DNA of 64,000 bases, from NCBI RefSeq assembly GCF_016632335.1, contig NZ_JAEPBG010000002.1:186001-250000 (forward strand), given 5' to 3'. This document shows, piece by piece, positions 28,085 through 36,875 of the stretch. The notes beneath the pieces are model-generated. The model had not been told where the DNA came from. It was given only the letters and a program-made list of their open reading frames with translations, and made no database searches. Each line of letters starts with the position of its first letter. The stretch's first letter is position 1. The DNA comes from Noviherbaspirillum pedocola. GTDB lineage: Bacteria > Pseudomonadota > Gammaproteobacteria > Burkholderiales > Burkholderiaceae_D. Position numbers and translations under genes: made by a program.

Positions 28085-28821
28085 GCCTGGCGGGCGCCGA
28101 CAACGGCGTGGCGGTAGGCGAAGCTGGCGCCTGCCCGTGGCCGTTGACCGCCGTCACCTACAACATCCATGACGCCATCGGCACCGACGGCCGCTATGCG
28201 CCGGAGCGCATCGCCGGAGTGCTGGCCGAGATCGGCGCCGATGTGATCGCGCTGCAGGAAGTGCCGCTGGGCGGCGGCGGCAGAGCCAGCGTGCTCGACC
28301 TGCTGCGCGAGGCGACCGGCTTTCATGCCGCCGAAGGCCCGACCCTGGATACGCCGACACGGCGCTTCGGCAATGCGGTGCTGTCGCGTTATCCGGTGGT
28401 GGGCATACGCAGCATCGATCTTTCCTTCGGCTCGCGCGAGCCGCGCGGCGCGCTGGATGCGGATATCAGCTGCCATGGTCATCCGCTGCGGGTGATCGCC
28501 ACGCATCTCGGTCTGCGGCCGGCCGAGCGCCGGCATCAGATCCGACTGCTGCTGCAGGAATTCGATACCGATCGCATGCCGGTGATCCTGATGGGCGATC
28601 TGAATGAATGGTTCGTCTGGGGGCGGCCGCTGCGCTGGCTGCGCGCGCATTTCGACGCCGTGCCGGCGCCGCGGACCTTTCCTTCACGCCTGCCGGTGTT
28701 TGCCCTGGATCGGCTCTGGATCAGTCCACGCCATCATCTGGTGCAGGTGCGCGTGCATGCGACGCCGCTGGCGCGGATCGCTTCGGACCATCTGCCGCTG
28801 GTTGCGCATATCTCCCGCTGA
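28072..28821 (+). CDS. endonuclease/exonuclease/phosphatase (EEP) family protein
   Basis: 249 aa. EEP fold motifs: TYNIHDAIG with DGRY, ALQEVPLG (catalytic Glu), ATHLGLRPAERRHQ, LMGDLNEW (catalytic Asp/Asn), and SDHLPLVAHI (terminal Asp-His). Members cleave phosphodiesters in nucleic acids, lipids or inositol phosphates. The overlap with the PLD-VTT gene and the AGGGAG inside that gene mean translational coupling, so a phospholipid head-group or sphingomyelinase-like substrate is more likely than DNA. That is inference. Confidence 0.87.
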   Translation: MEELSLAGADNGVAVGEAGACPWPLTAVTYNIHDAIGTDGRYAPERIAGVLAEIGADVIALQEVPLGGGGRASVLDLLREATGFHAAEGPTLDTPTRRFGNAVLSRYPVVGIRSIDLSFGSREPRGALDADISCHGHPLRVIATHLGLRPAERRHQIRLLLQEFDTDRMPVILMGDLNEWFVWGRPLRWLRAHFDAVPAPRTFPSRLPVFALDRLWISPRHHLVQVRVHATPLARIASDHLPLVAHISR

Positions 28822-28842
28822 GACCACGATCGGGGAGTCGTG

Positions 28843-29169
28843 TCAGTGGTCGATCTGGGCAAAGGCTTGCGCGATTGCTTCGGCACTCGTCGGCCGCACC
28901 AGTCGTGCTACCTCCTTGCCGTTGTCCAGGAAGATCAGGCTGGGCCAGAGCTTGATGCCGAAACTGCGGCCGAGTCGCCGTCCGCGGCCATCTTCGACCT
29001 TGATATGGCGTACGCCTTCATGGCTGGCAAAGGCGGAAGACAGTAGGGGCTGCGCAGCCATGCAGTAGCCGCACCACGGCGCGCCGAACTCCAGCAGTGT
29101 TGGGCCGGACAGGTCATCGATTTCCTCGCGCGCGGGTTCGGTGCTGGCATAGTCGGAAGTCATGGTCAT
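28843..29169 (-). CDS. thioredoxin-like protein
   Basis: 108 aa from ATG29169 (MTMTSDYAS), with AAGGA ten bases upstream; the frame continues 44 codons upstream without domain content. The active site is WCGYC in FGAPWCGYCMAAQP, followed by the cis-Pro strand GIKLWPSLIFLDNGKEV. It probably acts as a cytoplasmic disulfide reductase with a divergent CGYC centre. It converges on the EEP gene. Confidence 0.85.
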   Translation of the reverse strand: MTMTSDYASTEPAREEIDDLSGPTLLEFGAPWCGYCMAAQPLLSSAFASHEGVRHIKVEDGRGRRLGRSFGIKLWPSLIFLDNGKEVARLVRPTSAEAIAQAFAQIDH

Positions 29170-29334
29170 GATGTCGAGTTCCTTGTCATGGTGCGCACGG
29201 TCCATCGCCGGCGCCTTCAGCATAGACAGGCGCCGGCGGGCGAGGTTGCCCGCGGTTTCCCGACTGATACTGCTGCGGGTGAAACTGCGTGCTGCAACCA
29301 ACGCGGGAACGCAGCGTTCGACTATGCGGGAACC

Positions 29335-29592
29335 TCAGCAGTAGACCGGGCGGCGATCGCCCATCATTGCGCGCAAGTCGCGGATACTGAGATTGGTGAT
29401 TTCATGCATGCGGATCAGCAAAGCTGGTCCGACGACCATTTTTCGATGGCGTATCTTGCTGATGATCGGCGGGGCGACCGCAAGCGCACGCGACAATGCC
29501 GCATCATTCTTGACATTCAGGTACTCGATCATTCCATCGAGCAATTGATTGGGGTCGTAAGTCGACAGTGAAGCCAATTCCGGTTGTTTCAT
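29335..29592 (-). CDS. small HTH-like protein, paralogue of the gene at 32921
   Basis: 85 aa. Residues 28-75 (KNDAALSRALAVAPPIIS.. then SIRDLRAMMGD) look like a minimal Xre/Cro-type helix-turn-helix: a helix with ALSRAL, a turn with APP, and a recognition-like helix IISKIRHRK. It is about 60 percent identical by eye to the protein encoded at 32921-33205. There is no partner toxin gene next to it. The most likely role is a small DNA-binding regulator. Confidence 0.65.
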   Translation of the reverse strand: MKQPELASLSTYDPNQLLDGMIEYLNVKNDAALSRALAVAPPIISKIRHRKMVVGPALLIRMHEITNLSIRDLRAMMGDRRPVYC

Positions 29593-29800
29593 GGTTTTAC
29601 GTAAGTTGACGAAGCGGGCATGGTGAAGCGCGCCGCGAATTGCACCATACGTTATTTATAAACAAAATGTTCCCGTGCAGCAACTATTTCCGAAAATAAA
29701 TTGTTTCGAAAAGAACAAATCTAGGTCGAGTTTGTGTCAAATCAATGCTTGGTCGGGGAGGGACAGCGGCGGACATCGCCTGCAGGCGAAGAAAACATGG
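29593..29800. other. AT-rich upstream region of the small HTH-like gene
   Basis: The stretch around 29640-29730 is clearly AT-rich relative to the window, with an imperfect dyad around TTTCCGAAAATAAATTG. It probably contains the promoter of the HTH-like gene. Confidence 0.35.
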
Positions 29801-30739
29801 TCAGACGGCGTCGTCACGCAGCCTTGTATCGGGCCAGGAACCGTTCGCCACCAGATCGCGGACTTCCTGCCGCACGGCATTGACGACCGGCCAGAGGTCG
29901 GCATTGAAGGTGCGATTTCTTGGCGTGGCGAGCGCAACGTCACGCCATACCTCGGGTCCGACGAGCGCGGCGGTACCCAATCTTCCCAGCGCGGCTTCCT
30001 CCGCCACGGCGGCGAGCGGCAGCAGGCTATAGCCGCAGCCGGTTTCCACGAGCCGCTTGATGACGCTGATCGACGCATCGCATTCCATGACGACGTGGAG
30101 CGCGATACCAGCGCGACTGGCCAGAGATTCGGCGAGCAGGCGCATGCCATGCGGAGCGCTGGGAAGAATGAGCGGAATATTGCCGAGCTCGCGTACGGCG
30201 AATTCCGGCCCAATGCCGGTTTCTCCCGCGGGAGTGATCAGGCGTACGCGCTCCTGAAGCAGAATGTCAGCCTTCAGACCACCGGCATGCGCCGGCAGAT
30301 ACAGCAGGGCGAGGTCGACCGTTCCAGATGTCAGCCAAGGCAAGACTTGGCCGGCGAGACCCTCGACGAAACGCAAGCGGGTATGTGGAAAACGTTCATG
30401 CAGGACTGTGGCGAGCGGGCCGAATAGCGTGCGTGCGATGGTTGGCTGGGCGCCGATCGACAATTCCGCTGGCCCGGCCTCGGAAAGTGCATGGATCGCA
30501 TGGCGCGCTTCTTCAATCGTGCGGGTAACGCGCTTGGCATGCTCCAGCAGCGTTCTTCCTGCATCGGTCAGAACCACGCCGCGGCCATTGCGGTGGAAGA
30601 GGCGGGATTTCACCGTGGCTTCCAGCCGCAAAAGTTGACGGCTGACCTTCGACTGATCGCTACCGAGTTCCATCGCCGCACGGGAAATGCTGCCGCAGTG
30701 GGCAACACGCGCAAAGCATTCCAAGTCGTCAGAGTTCAT
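29801..30739 (-). CDS. LysR family transcriptional regulator
   Basis: 312 aa. The N-terminal winged HTH (LECFARVAHCGSISRAAMEL with SDQSKVSRQLLRLE) is followed by a type-2 periplasmic-binding-like effector domain (LSIGAQPTIARTLFGPLA, then GTVDLALLY). The general sequence style resembles the Nac/CatR group, but the target is not identifiable: the divergent neighbour is a 74-residue protein of unknown role. Confidence 0.85.
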   Translation of the reverse strand: MNSDDLECFARVAHCGSISRAAMELGSDQSKVSRQLLRLEATVKSRLFHRNGRGVVLTDAGRTLLEHAKRVTRTIEEARHAIHALSEAGPAELSIGAQPTIARTLFGPLATVLHERFPHTRLRFVEGLAGQVLPWLTSGTVDLALLYLPAHAGGLKADILLQERVRLITPAGETGIGPEFAVRELGNIPLILPSAPHGMRLLAESLASRAGIALHVVMECDASISVIKRLVETGCGYSLLPLAAVAEEAALGRLGTAALVGPEVWRDVALATPRNRTFNADLWPVVNAVRQEVRDLVANGSWPDTRLRDDAV

Positions 30740-31042
30740 GGTTTGTCATTCCCGCCAGGCTCGTGGTCTTCGAAACGAGCGGGCCGGGCTCGTCAGTGCA
30801 TGCAGCAAATCTATGGACTTCCTCGGACACGACCTTGATATCGCATTAGTTCAGTGCCGATAGCGCTTTGATATTTCTTAGTGCGCTACTAAAATTTTCG
30901 TTCGCTAGTTGCTCACAGGATGCTGCGTATTGATGGTTTTCGGTGTTTGTGCGTCTGCACATCGATTTGGCGGCTCCGTTGCATTATTATCATTTTTGCT
31001 TTTGTGGCAAGGCCAAAAACTCTTGTTTAGGGAAGAACAAGC
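30740..31042. other. divergent intergenic region, LysR / small hypothetical gene
   Basis: About 300 bases, AT-rich after 30835, with no further gene. It presumably contains the LysR and small-gene promoters; no clear LysR dyad was identified. Confidence 0.35.
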
Positions 31043-31267
31043 ATGATGTCTACCAAGCAAAATGAAGAAGCGTGGGATTTTCCTGCAGCCAGCCCGACGC
31101 GTCCGGACTGGCATACCGCGCGATTCGTCAGGCAAGGCATCAGAATGCAGCAGACACACGGCACTGGTTATGCCGCTGCGTTCCTGAAAAACCGACGCAT
31201 CGATATTGATATCGCGTTACGCGTTCTGCTCCAACCATCCCGCCGACGCAACTACGACTCACGCTGA
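31043..31267 (+). CDS. small hypothetical protein
   Basis: 74 aa, basic, with no signal peptide. GGGAAGAA is 7-14 bases upstream of the ATG, and a second Met codon follows directly. The core (RPDWHTARFVRQGIRMQQ and GYAAAFLKNRRID) looks conserved rather than random, with composition like a real protein. No family is recognised. Confidence 0.55.
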   Translation: MMSTKQNEEAWDFPAASPTRPDWHTARFVRQGIRMQQTHGTGYAAAFLKNRRIDIDIALRVLLQPSRRRNYDSR

Positions 31268-31277
31268 GCCTTGCGGT

Positions 31278-31649
31278 TCAGATGACATCGGGTTCCAGCG
31301 CAAATTTCTTCAGTGTGTCGAGATCAAGTATCGTCAGTGCATGCAGACTGGTGCTTTCGAGCACAACCCGCGGCGCGCAGCCTGCCAACATGGCTTCCTG
31401 CCAGCGCATTGCGCACAGACACCATTGGTCTTTGGGCATCAGGCCTGGAAATCCCCATTCCGGTCGCGGCGTGGAAAGATCGTTGCCGCGACTCCTGCTG
31501 AACTCCAGGAATTCCGCGCTCATTACTGCGCATACCAGATGGCGCCCCGGATCCTCATCGCTGGACCGGCAGCAACCGTCGCGAAAAAACCCGGTGCGTG
31601 GCTGAAACGAGCAGGGGACAAGCGGCTCGTTGAAAACATTCCTTTCCAT
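31278..31649 (-). CDS. DUF2237 family protein
   Basis: 123 aa, the full family length. Conserved DUF2237 features are seen: PRTGFFRDGCC near the N-terminus, HLVCAVMSAEFLEFSRSRGNDL in the centre, and WCLCAMRWQEA. The paired Cys and His residues suggest metal binding. AAGGAG lies seven bases before the ATG. It is convergent with the small gene at 31043. Biochemical role not established for the family. Confidence 0.88.
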   Translation of the reverse strand: MERNVFNEPLVPCSFQPRTGFFRDGCCRSSDEDPGRHLVCAVMSAEFLEFSRSRGNDLSTPRPEWGFPGLMPKDQWCLCAMRWQEAMLAGCAPRVVLESTSLHALTILDLDTLKKFALEPDVI

Positions 31650-31818
31650 GAGGTCTCCTTTGGTAATGATGGCGTGAACGCATGCGCGTACGGGTATGCG
31701 TTTATCGCCGTGCGTCGCCGGGCTAGTTGCCCAATTTTTATCAGTGAGTTAAGTTAGCAGCGCATGTCGGTGAATGACATTTGTTTCATGGACCGCACTG
31801 TACCCGAGGGGGAAGCGC

Positions 31819-32295
31819 ATGTATCGAAAAATCCTTGTTGCCTACAATGGATCGCCTGAAAGCCGGTACGCCTTGCATGAATGCATCCGTCTTGCTCCCG
31901 GGGGCTCCGCCGAAGTCCATCTCGTCGTCGTTGTGACTCCACCCCCTTATCTGCTGGTAGGCGAATATGCCGCAGCCGCAGTGTTGAGCGTCGAAGAAGG
32001 CCTGGTGGCGGAAAAGGAAAAGATGCAAGCCGAAATCGCTGCCGGTCACGCACTGCTGGCCGAAGCGGGTTTAACGGTAATCGACCATCTGGAAGTCGGC
32101 GAACCGGCGGACATCATCGAAGAATTGTCAGATCGACTGGGCGTGGAACTGGTCATCGTCGGCCATGCGCGGCAAAAGCCCTTTGCATTGCGCTGGTGGC
32201 GTGGATCGATGGATGCGGTGCTGCTCGAGCGCATTCGTTGCAGCCTGCTTGTCGCCGCTGGACCGCGCGCGGGAGCGGTATCCGCTGCCCCTTAG
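31819..32295 (+). CDS. universal stress protein (UspA family)
   Basis: 158 aa from ATG31819, with GAGGGGG seven bases upstream. It has the UspA Rossmann-like fold: MYRKILVAYNGSPES at the N-terminus and ELVIVGHARQKPF...RGSMDAVLLERIRCSLLVA at the C-terminus. The usual G-x2-G-x9-G(S/T) ATP motif is altered (GHARQ at the first two glycines), so it may not bind ATP in the standard way. It follows the divergent DUF2237 gene. Confidence 0.87.
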   Translation: MYRKILVAYNGSPESRYALHECIRLAPGGSAEVHLVVVVTPPPYLLVGEYAAAAVLSVEEGLVAEKEKMQAEIAAGHALLAEAGLTVIDHLEVGEPADIIEELSDRLGVELVIVGHARQKPFALRWWRGSMDAVLLERIRCSLLVAAGPRAGAVSAAP

Positions 32296-32593
32296 GACCG
32301 CGATAGTAGACGCATGAATTGCCAGTGAGCGAGGTCATGACATGCCCATCAGGCTCAAGCGCATAGACGCTAATAAACATTCTCATTAATCCAATGCAGT
32401 GGCTGGAGCACGAATCGAGCCATCATTAATTCCGCAAGCGTACCGGCATCCTTGCCGCTTCCAACACTTAGCCTCGTAGATCAGAGAAATCTCAAGCCAT
32501 TTGACTGCGCGCATGACAAACGTTATCAAACAGGTAAGACATGAACTCATGCGCGATACTTCACGCATCCAACTGCAGAACCAGGAGGAAGAC
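32296..32593. other. intergenic region between the Usp and zinc-ribbon genes
   Basis: About 300 bases without a convincing gene. The frame of the next gene is open upstream, but the good ribosome site lies just before 32594. Confidence 0.35.
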
Positions 32594-32803
32594 ATGATCG
32601 AAGGACGTTCTACAAGTGATCTCCAAGCGCCGCCCAGCGCGGCAAAAGCCGTCGGTTGCCAAATGGAGCGCTTGAATCGGCTGCAGCCCAAGGGAAGCTG
32701 CTGGTATTGCGATCAACCTGTAGACAGCGTACGGCGCTTTTGCAGTAGCGCATGTCGTGCCGATTATCTCGAAGAAGAAGAAGAGTTCGGTGGAGATGCT
32801 TGA
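32594..32803 (+). CDS. small zinc-ribbon protein
   Basis: 69 aa starting at MIEGRSTS, with AGGAGG six bases upstream. The C-terminal half holds CWYCDQPV and RRFCSSACRADYLEEEE, a four-Cys treble-clef/zinc-ribbon pattern C-x2-C-x9-C-x3-C typical of small DUF2116-like proteins, ending in an acidic tail. The N-terminal half is Ser/Ala-rich and probably flexible. Role unknown. Confidence 0.65.
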   Translation: MIEGRSTSDLQAPPSAAKAVGCQMERLNRLQPKGSCWYCDQPVDSVRRFCSSACRADYLEEEEEFGGDA

Positions 32804-32920
32804 TTTTCGTGCGTATAAGTGACGTCGGTGATTGCTGATCAGATGCTTGTGATACATCAATATCGCATGCGGTAACGTAGACAAAATGCAATCACCTACA
32901 ACTCTACTAGCGAGACGGAA

Positions 32921-33205
32921 ATGAGCACGCAACACGAAGCTGCAACAGTCGCCTACAACCCTGACAATTTGCTGGCCTCGATTATCGGCAAGCTCAACCT
33001 GAAGAATGATGCTGCGTTATCGCGCGCTCTTGAGGTGGCTCCTCCGGTAATCAGCAAAATCAGACATCGTCGTTTGCCGGTAGGCGCTTCTCTGCTGATC
33101 CGCATGCATGAGGTGACCGACCTGAGCATTGCCGAGCTGCGCAGTCTGATGGGCGACCGGCGCAACAAATTCCGCATCAGCGACAAGCAATTCAAACCGC
33201 GCTGA
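32921..33205 (+). CDS. small HTH-like protein, paralogue of the gene at 29335
   Basis: 94 aa. It aligns along its length with the 85-residue protein encoded on the other strand at 29335-29592: shared KNDAALSRAL, ISKIRHR, LLIRMHE and MGDRR. It has a basic C-terminal extension (FRISDKQFKPR). It is predicted to be a minimal helix-turn-helix protein. The ATG follows AGACGGAA. Confidence 0.68.
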   Translation: MSTQHEAATVAYNPDNLLASIIGKLNLKNDAALSRALEVAPPVISKIRHRRLPVGASLLIRMHEVTDLSIAELRSLMGDRRNKFRISDKQFKPR

Positions 33206-33640
33206 TGCGATTTGCATCGCAGTTCAACGAGGCTTGCTCGGATGGAGAAACACCGAGCAGCCTGTTCTGATCTCCTCCCCTGTTCCAGGCTATCCATCTC
33301 CTGTTCAGCCATGCTGGCAACTTTGCATTGGCGTGACGACACACTGTAATCGCTCAACTCAGCAAGCCACCCCACTGCATGTGAAAACCGCTGTAATGGC
33401 ATCTTCCTTTCTCCGCAGGCGGGTCAAAAATGCGATGGATTTCATCTGAATTCGTCAGCGATTGTCGCCGCGCAAAGCAGCAGTACGACGACAGCGTAAC
33501 CTGAACACGTGATCTTCCTGTGATGTTTTGCAGGCAGCGATTTGCCCGCGGCTCTTCCAGTCGCGGGCTTTTTTATTGTGCGTTGGTTGGATACATAAAG
33601 CGATTTGTTGCAACAAAGGCATATTTCCCAGGAGATTGCC
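33206..33640. other. 435-base gap with a terminator and possible small RNA
   Basis: No supportable protein gene. The end of the gap carries a strong terminator (33544-33574) located 340 bases after the nearest upstream stop codon, so a non-coding transcript could precede it. Confidence 0.45.
33544..33574 (+). terminator. rho-independent terminator with no adjacent gene
   Basis: GCCCGCG pairs with CGCGGGC around an 11-base loop, followed by TTTTTT. It is far from the HTH-like gene and directly upstream of the lipoprotein gene. Confidence 0.8.
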
Positions 33641-34258
33641 ATGTCGCAAAGAATCGCAGCAATGGTGTTCGCGCTTGCCTGTGGCGCGTGTTCAACCATG
33701 AGTCCAGAGCAATGCCGCAATGCCGATTGGCGCCAAGTCGGCTATGCGGACGGTGTCGAAGGCTATCCAGGAAGCCGCATTCAGGACCATGCAAGCGCAT
33801 GCGCGGCCAGTAATGTAACGCCGGACCTGACTGCTTACCTCGCCGGGCGCGCGGATGGATTGCGCATCTACTGCCAGCCTGAAAAGGGTTTCGATGTCGG
33901 GCGAAAAGGGCGCCCGGACAATGCCGGCGACTGTCCGGAACCGATGCGCTCTGCCTTTCTTGAGCAATATCAGCGCGGCAGACAGATCAACGCTATCGAA
34001 TCCGAGATCAGCAGTTTGAGCAGCAGCCTCGAAAACGAGCGACGCATGCAAAGACGCAACGATGATCGCATCGATGAGATTCGCAAAGAACTTGGCAGGC
34101 AAAACCTGGATCCGGCCCGGCGTAATACCTTGCTCGAGGAAATGAATCGCATCGTGGAACGCAAGGAAGACAACGGGCGCCGCAGGCTGCGCCTGCAACG
34201 CGACATCGATGATGCGCAGCGACGTCTCGATGATCGCTTGCGCGGGTTTGGACGATGA
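33641..34258 (+). CDS. DUF2799 domain-containing lipoprotein
   Basis: 205 aa from ATG33641, with AGGAG six to seven bases upstream. A short hydrophobic leader ends in ALACGACSTM, a lipobox-like site. The DUF2799 core is C-x3-DWRQVGYADGVEGYPGSRIQDH and later YLAGRADGLRIYCQPEKGFDVGR. The C-terminal third (about residues 120-205) is a highly charged coiled coil (RRMQRRNDDRIDEIRKEL). It is probably anchored in the outer or inner membrane with the coiled coil in the periplasm. Function unknown. Confidence 0.83.
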   Translation: MSQRIAAMVFALACGACSTMSPEQCRNADWRQVGYADGVEGYPGSRIQDHASACAASNVTPDLTAYLAGRADGLRIYCQPEKGFDVGRKGRPDNAGDCPEPMRSAFLEQYQRGRQINAIESEISSLSSSLENERRMQRRNDDRIDEIRKELGRQNLDPARRNTLLEEMNRIVERKEDNGRRRLRLQRDIDDAQRRLDDRLRGFGR

Positions 34259-34339
34259 AGCGAGATCGATCAGCGAACCGTCATTAGACTTCACTCGGAA
34301 GAGCCGGTAGACTCACCGGTTTTTCGCAATTCCGAGATC

Positions 34340-36001
34340 ATGTCCTCCATACCCGATGATCTGCCCGCCGGTGAAGCCGGCGCGGCGCCGCGCGCGGCGA
34401 ATGCCGAACTGATCGCCAGTGAAGTCGCCCGGCGCCGGACTTTCGGCATCATTTCCCACCCCGACGCCGGTAAAACTACGCTGACCGAAAAGCTGCTGCT
34501 ATTCTCCGGCGCGATCCAGCTTGCCGGCACCGTGAAGGCGCGCAAGAGCGGCCGCCATGCGACTTCCGACTGGATGGAAATCGAGAAGCAGCGTGGCATT
34601 TCGGTAGCCAGCTCGGTCATGCAGTTCGAATACCGTGATCATGTGATCAACCTGCTCGATACACCGGGTCACCAGGACTTTTCCGAAGATACCTACCGGG
34701 TATTGACGGCAGTCGACTCGGCGCTGATGGTCATCGATGCCGCCAAGGGCGTGGAAGCGCAGACGATCAAGCTGCTCAATGTCTGCCGCATGCGCAACAC
34801 GCCCATCGTCACCTTCATGAACAAGATGGATCGCGAAACCCGCGATCCGCTGGAATTGCTCGACGAAGTCGAGTCGGTGCTCGACATCCAGTGTGCGCCT
34901 ATCACCTGGCCGATCGGCATGGGCAAGAGCTTCCGCGGCGTGTACCACCTGCTGCGCGATGAAATCATGCTGTTCACCCCGGGCAGTGAGCGCGCGGACC
35001 AGACCTTTGAAGTCATCCAGGGGCTGGACAATCCCCGGCTGGTAGAAATGTTCCCGCAGGAAATCGACCAATTGAAAATGGAAGTCGAGCTGGTACACGG
35101 CGCTTCCCATCCTTTCGATCTGGATGCCTTCCTCGCTGGCAGGCAGACTCCGGTGTTTTTTGGCTCGGCCATTAATAACTTCGGTGTGCGAGAAATCCTG
35201 AACGCCTTGCTCGACTGGGCGCAGCCGCCGCGCGAACGCGATGCGACCGTACGCTCGGTGCAGCCCACCGAACTGCCGTTCTCCGGCTTCGTGTTCAAGA
35301 TCCAGGCAAACATGGACCCGGCGCACCGGGACCGTATCGCGTTTCTGCGCGTGTGCTCGGGTCGTTTTGAGCGCGGCATGAAAATCAAGCACTTGCGCCT
35401 GAACCGCGATATCAAGGTATCGAGCGTGGTGACCTTCATGGCCTCGTCGCGCGAGCAGGTCGAACAAGCGTACGCCGGGGACATCATCGGCTTGCCCAAC
35501 CACGGCAACATGCAGATCGGCGACAGCTTTTCCGAGGGCGAAATGCTGCAGTTCACCGGCATCCCGTACTTCGCGCCGGATTTCTTCCGCTCGGTGCGTA
35601 TCAAGAACCCGCTGAAGATCAAGCAATTGCACAAGGGCTTGCAGCAGTTGGGCGAAGAGGGCGCGGTGCAGGTGTTCAAGCCGGTCAACAGCAGTGACCT
35701 GATCCTGGGGGCGGTTGGCGTGCTGCAGTTTGAAGTCGTGGCGAGCCGCCTGATGAATGAATACGGCGTGGATGCCGTCTTCGAAGGCACCAGCATTTCC
35801 AGCGCGCGCTGGGTGTCATGCGAGGACAAGAAGATGCTGGCGGATTTCGAAAAGTCCTCGGCCGGGCATCATCTGGCGCACGATGCGGCCGGCAACCTGG
35901 CCTATCTGGCGACTTCAGGTGTGAACTTGAAGCTGACGCAGGAAAGGTGGCCGAAGATTACCTTCCATGCGACGCGCGAACATTCAGTCAAGGTTGGCTG
36001 A
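34340..36001 (+). CDS. prfC: peptide chain release factor 3
   Basis: 553 aa translational GTPase that recycles RF1/RF2 from the ribosome after peptide release. G1 is [13 protein letters not shown]3 DTPGHQDF, and G4 NKMDRE; the switch-I segment includes [12 protein letters not shown]. Length is slightly above the usual 525-535 because of an Ala/Gly-rich N-terminus of about 25 residues. A strong terminator follows directly. Confidence 0.95.
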   Translation: MSSIPDDLPAGEAGAAPRAANAELIASEVARRRTFGIISHPDAGKTTLTEKLLLFSGAIQLAGTVKARKSGRHATSDWMEIEKQRGISVASSVMQFEYRDHVINLLDTPGHQDFSEDTYRVLTAVDSALMVIDAAKGVEAQTIKLLNVCRMRNTPIVTFMNKMDRETRDPLELLDEVESVLDIQCAPITWPIGMGKSFRGVYHLLRDEIMLFTPGSERADQTFEVIQGLDNPRLVEMFPQEIDQLKMEVELVHGASHPFDLDAFLAGRQTPVFFGSAINNFGVREILNALLDWAQPPRERDATVRSVQPTELPFSGFVFKIQANMDPAHRDRIAFLRVCSGRFERGMKIKHLRLNRDIKVSSVVTFMASSREQVEQAYAGDIIGLPNHGNMQIGDSFSEGEMLQFTGIPYFAPDFFRSVRIKNPLKIKQLHKGLQQLGEEGAVQVFKPVNSSDLILGAVGVLQFEVVASRLMNEYGVDAVFEGTSISSARWVSCEDKKMLADFEKSSAGHHLAHDAAGNLAYLATSGVNLKLTQERWPKITFHATREHSVKVG

Positions 36002-36008
36002 CATCGCC

Positions 36009-36036
36009 ATCGCCGCCCACGGGGCGGCGATTTTTC
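36009..36036. terminator. bidirectional terminator between prfC and the rhodanese gene
   Basis: ATCGCCGCCC pairs with GGGCGGCGAT around ACG and is followed by TTTTT on the plus strand, directly after the prfC stop codon. The convergent rhodanese gene ends two bases beyond it and may share it, although the T-run on the minus strand is poor. Confidence 0.85.
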
Positions 36037-36037
36037 T

Positions 36038-36502
36038 TCAGGCGCCCTGCCACGGCAGGCCGGCCTTGCACCAGCCGCCGACATTCTTGCGATGACCTTC
36101 GGCATCCTTGTCGCCCTCGAAACCTTCCAGGATGTCAAAGGCATGGCCATAGCCATGCTCGGTCGCCATTTTCGCCGCGTGGCGCGAACGCACGCCGGAT
36201 CGGCACAGGAATAGCACTACATCGTTCTTCTGTGCCTGTTGCGCCAGTTCGTCGAGAAAATGCGGATTCGGCGTGCCGCCGGGGTAAACATTCCATTGCA
36301 CCGCACCGTGCTGCGGTTCGGGAATCGCTACACGACCAACCCAGTCTCTTTCAGCGTTCGTCCGAACATCAATCAGCTTTACCGAGGGGTCGGATTGCAA
36401 CAGCGCATAAGCCTCTTGTGGAGTGACCGCGCCGGCATAAGGAAACTGGGCTTCGACAGCGCGCTGGCGAGCAGTAGCCAGGATTTCGTTGGCAGGCTTC
36501 AT
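36038..36502 (-). CDS. rhodanese-like domain-containing protein
   Basis: 154 aa single-domain rhodanese. The active-site loop is LFLCRSGVRS, with the catalytic Cys of LCRSG, and the N-terminal signature is VKLIDVRTNAE with GRVAIPEPQH. It transfers sulfane sulfur or binds thiols; the acceptor is unknown. It is transcribed toward prfC and divergent from glnA. Confidence 0.88.
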   Translation of the reverse strand: MKPANEILATARQRAVEAQFPYAGAVTPQEAYALLQSDPSVKLIDVRTNAERDWVGRVAIPEPQHGAVQWNVYPGGTPNPHFLDELAQQAQKNDVVLFLCRSGVRSRHAAKMATEHGYGHAFDILEGFEGDKDAEGHRKNVGGWCKAGLPWQGA

Positions 36503-36569
36503 GATGTCCTCAGAATGTTCGAACGCTGGATTATAGTGCCGCTAAACGTCCAAGCGTTCAGCTCAAAAA

Positions 36570-36650
36570 TGGTGCATTGGTTGGGATCGTGTAGATGAAT
36601 GTGTTTTATTTTGGTGCATACAACCGCGGAATTTCGCACCAACATAGTGC
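36570..36650. promoter_or_regulatory. NtrC enhancer sites upstream of glnA
   Basis: GCACCAACATAGTGC at 36636-36650 has the GCAC-N7-GTGC form of NtrC boxes. Additional half sites TGGTGCA at 36570 and TTGGTGCA at 36611 lie upstream. The full site is about 105 bases before the -24 element, the usual enhancer distance. Confidence 0.75.
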
Positions 36651-36755
36651 GTTATGTTTGCGTGCCAAAATCCACGACATGTTGATTCGAAGTTCTTTCT
36701 TGGAAACGCGGGCAGAATGAGTAACCAAAATGCCGGCCTCAGTTCGTCAAGTTGG

Positions 36756-36771
36756 TGGCATGGAATCTGCT
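36756..36771 (+). promoter_or_regulatory. sigma-54 promoter of glnA
   Basis: TGGCATGGAATCTGCT has the invariant GG and GC with the required 10-base spacing (TGGCAC-N5-TTGC consensus, two mismatches). Transcription would begin near 36783, giving a leader of about 93 bases. Confidence 0.8.
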
Positions 36772-36875
36772 ATCATTCCGGCCTAGTTTGGCGGCGAGAG
36801 TACGATCGTCGATGCGACGGATGCGTTTCATTGCTTTGCCAGGCATCAACCCTTTTTCAAATCTAGGAGATTCGC

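Larger units (their letters stand above)
36503..36875. other. glnA upstream control region
   Basis: About 370 bases containing NtrC-type sites (36570-36650), a sigma-54 promoter (36756-36771), and the glnA leader with the ribosome site. There is no additional gene. Confidence 0.6.
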
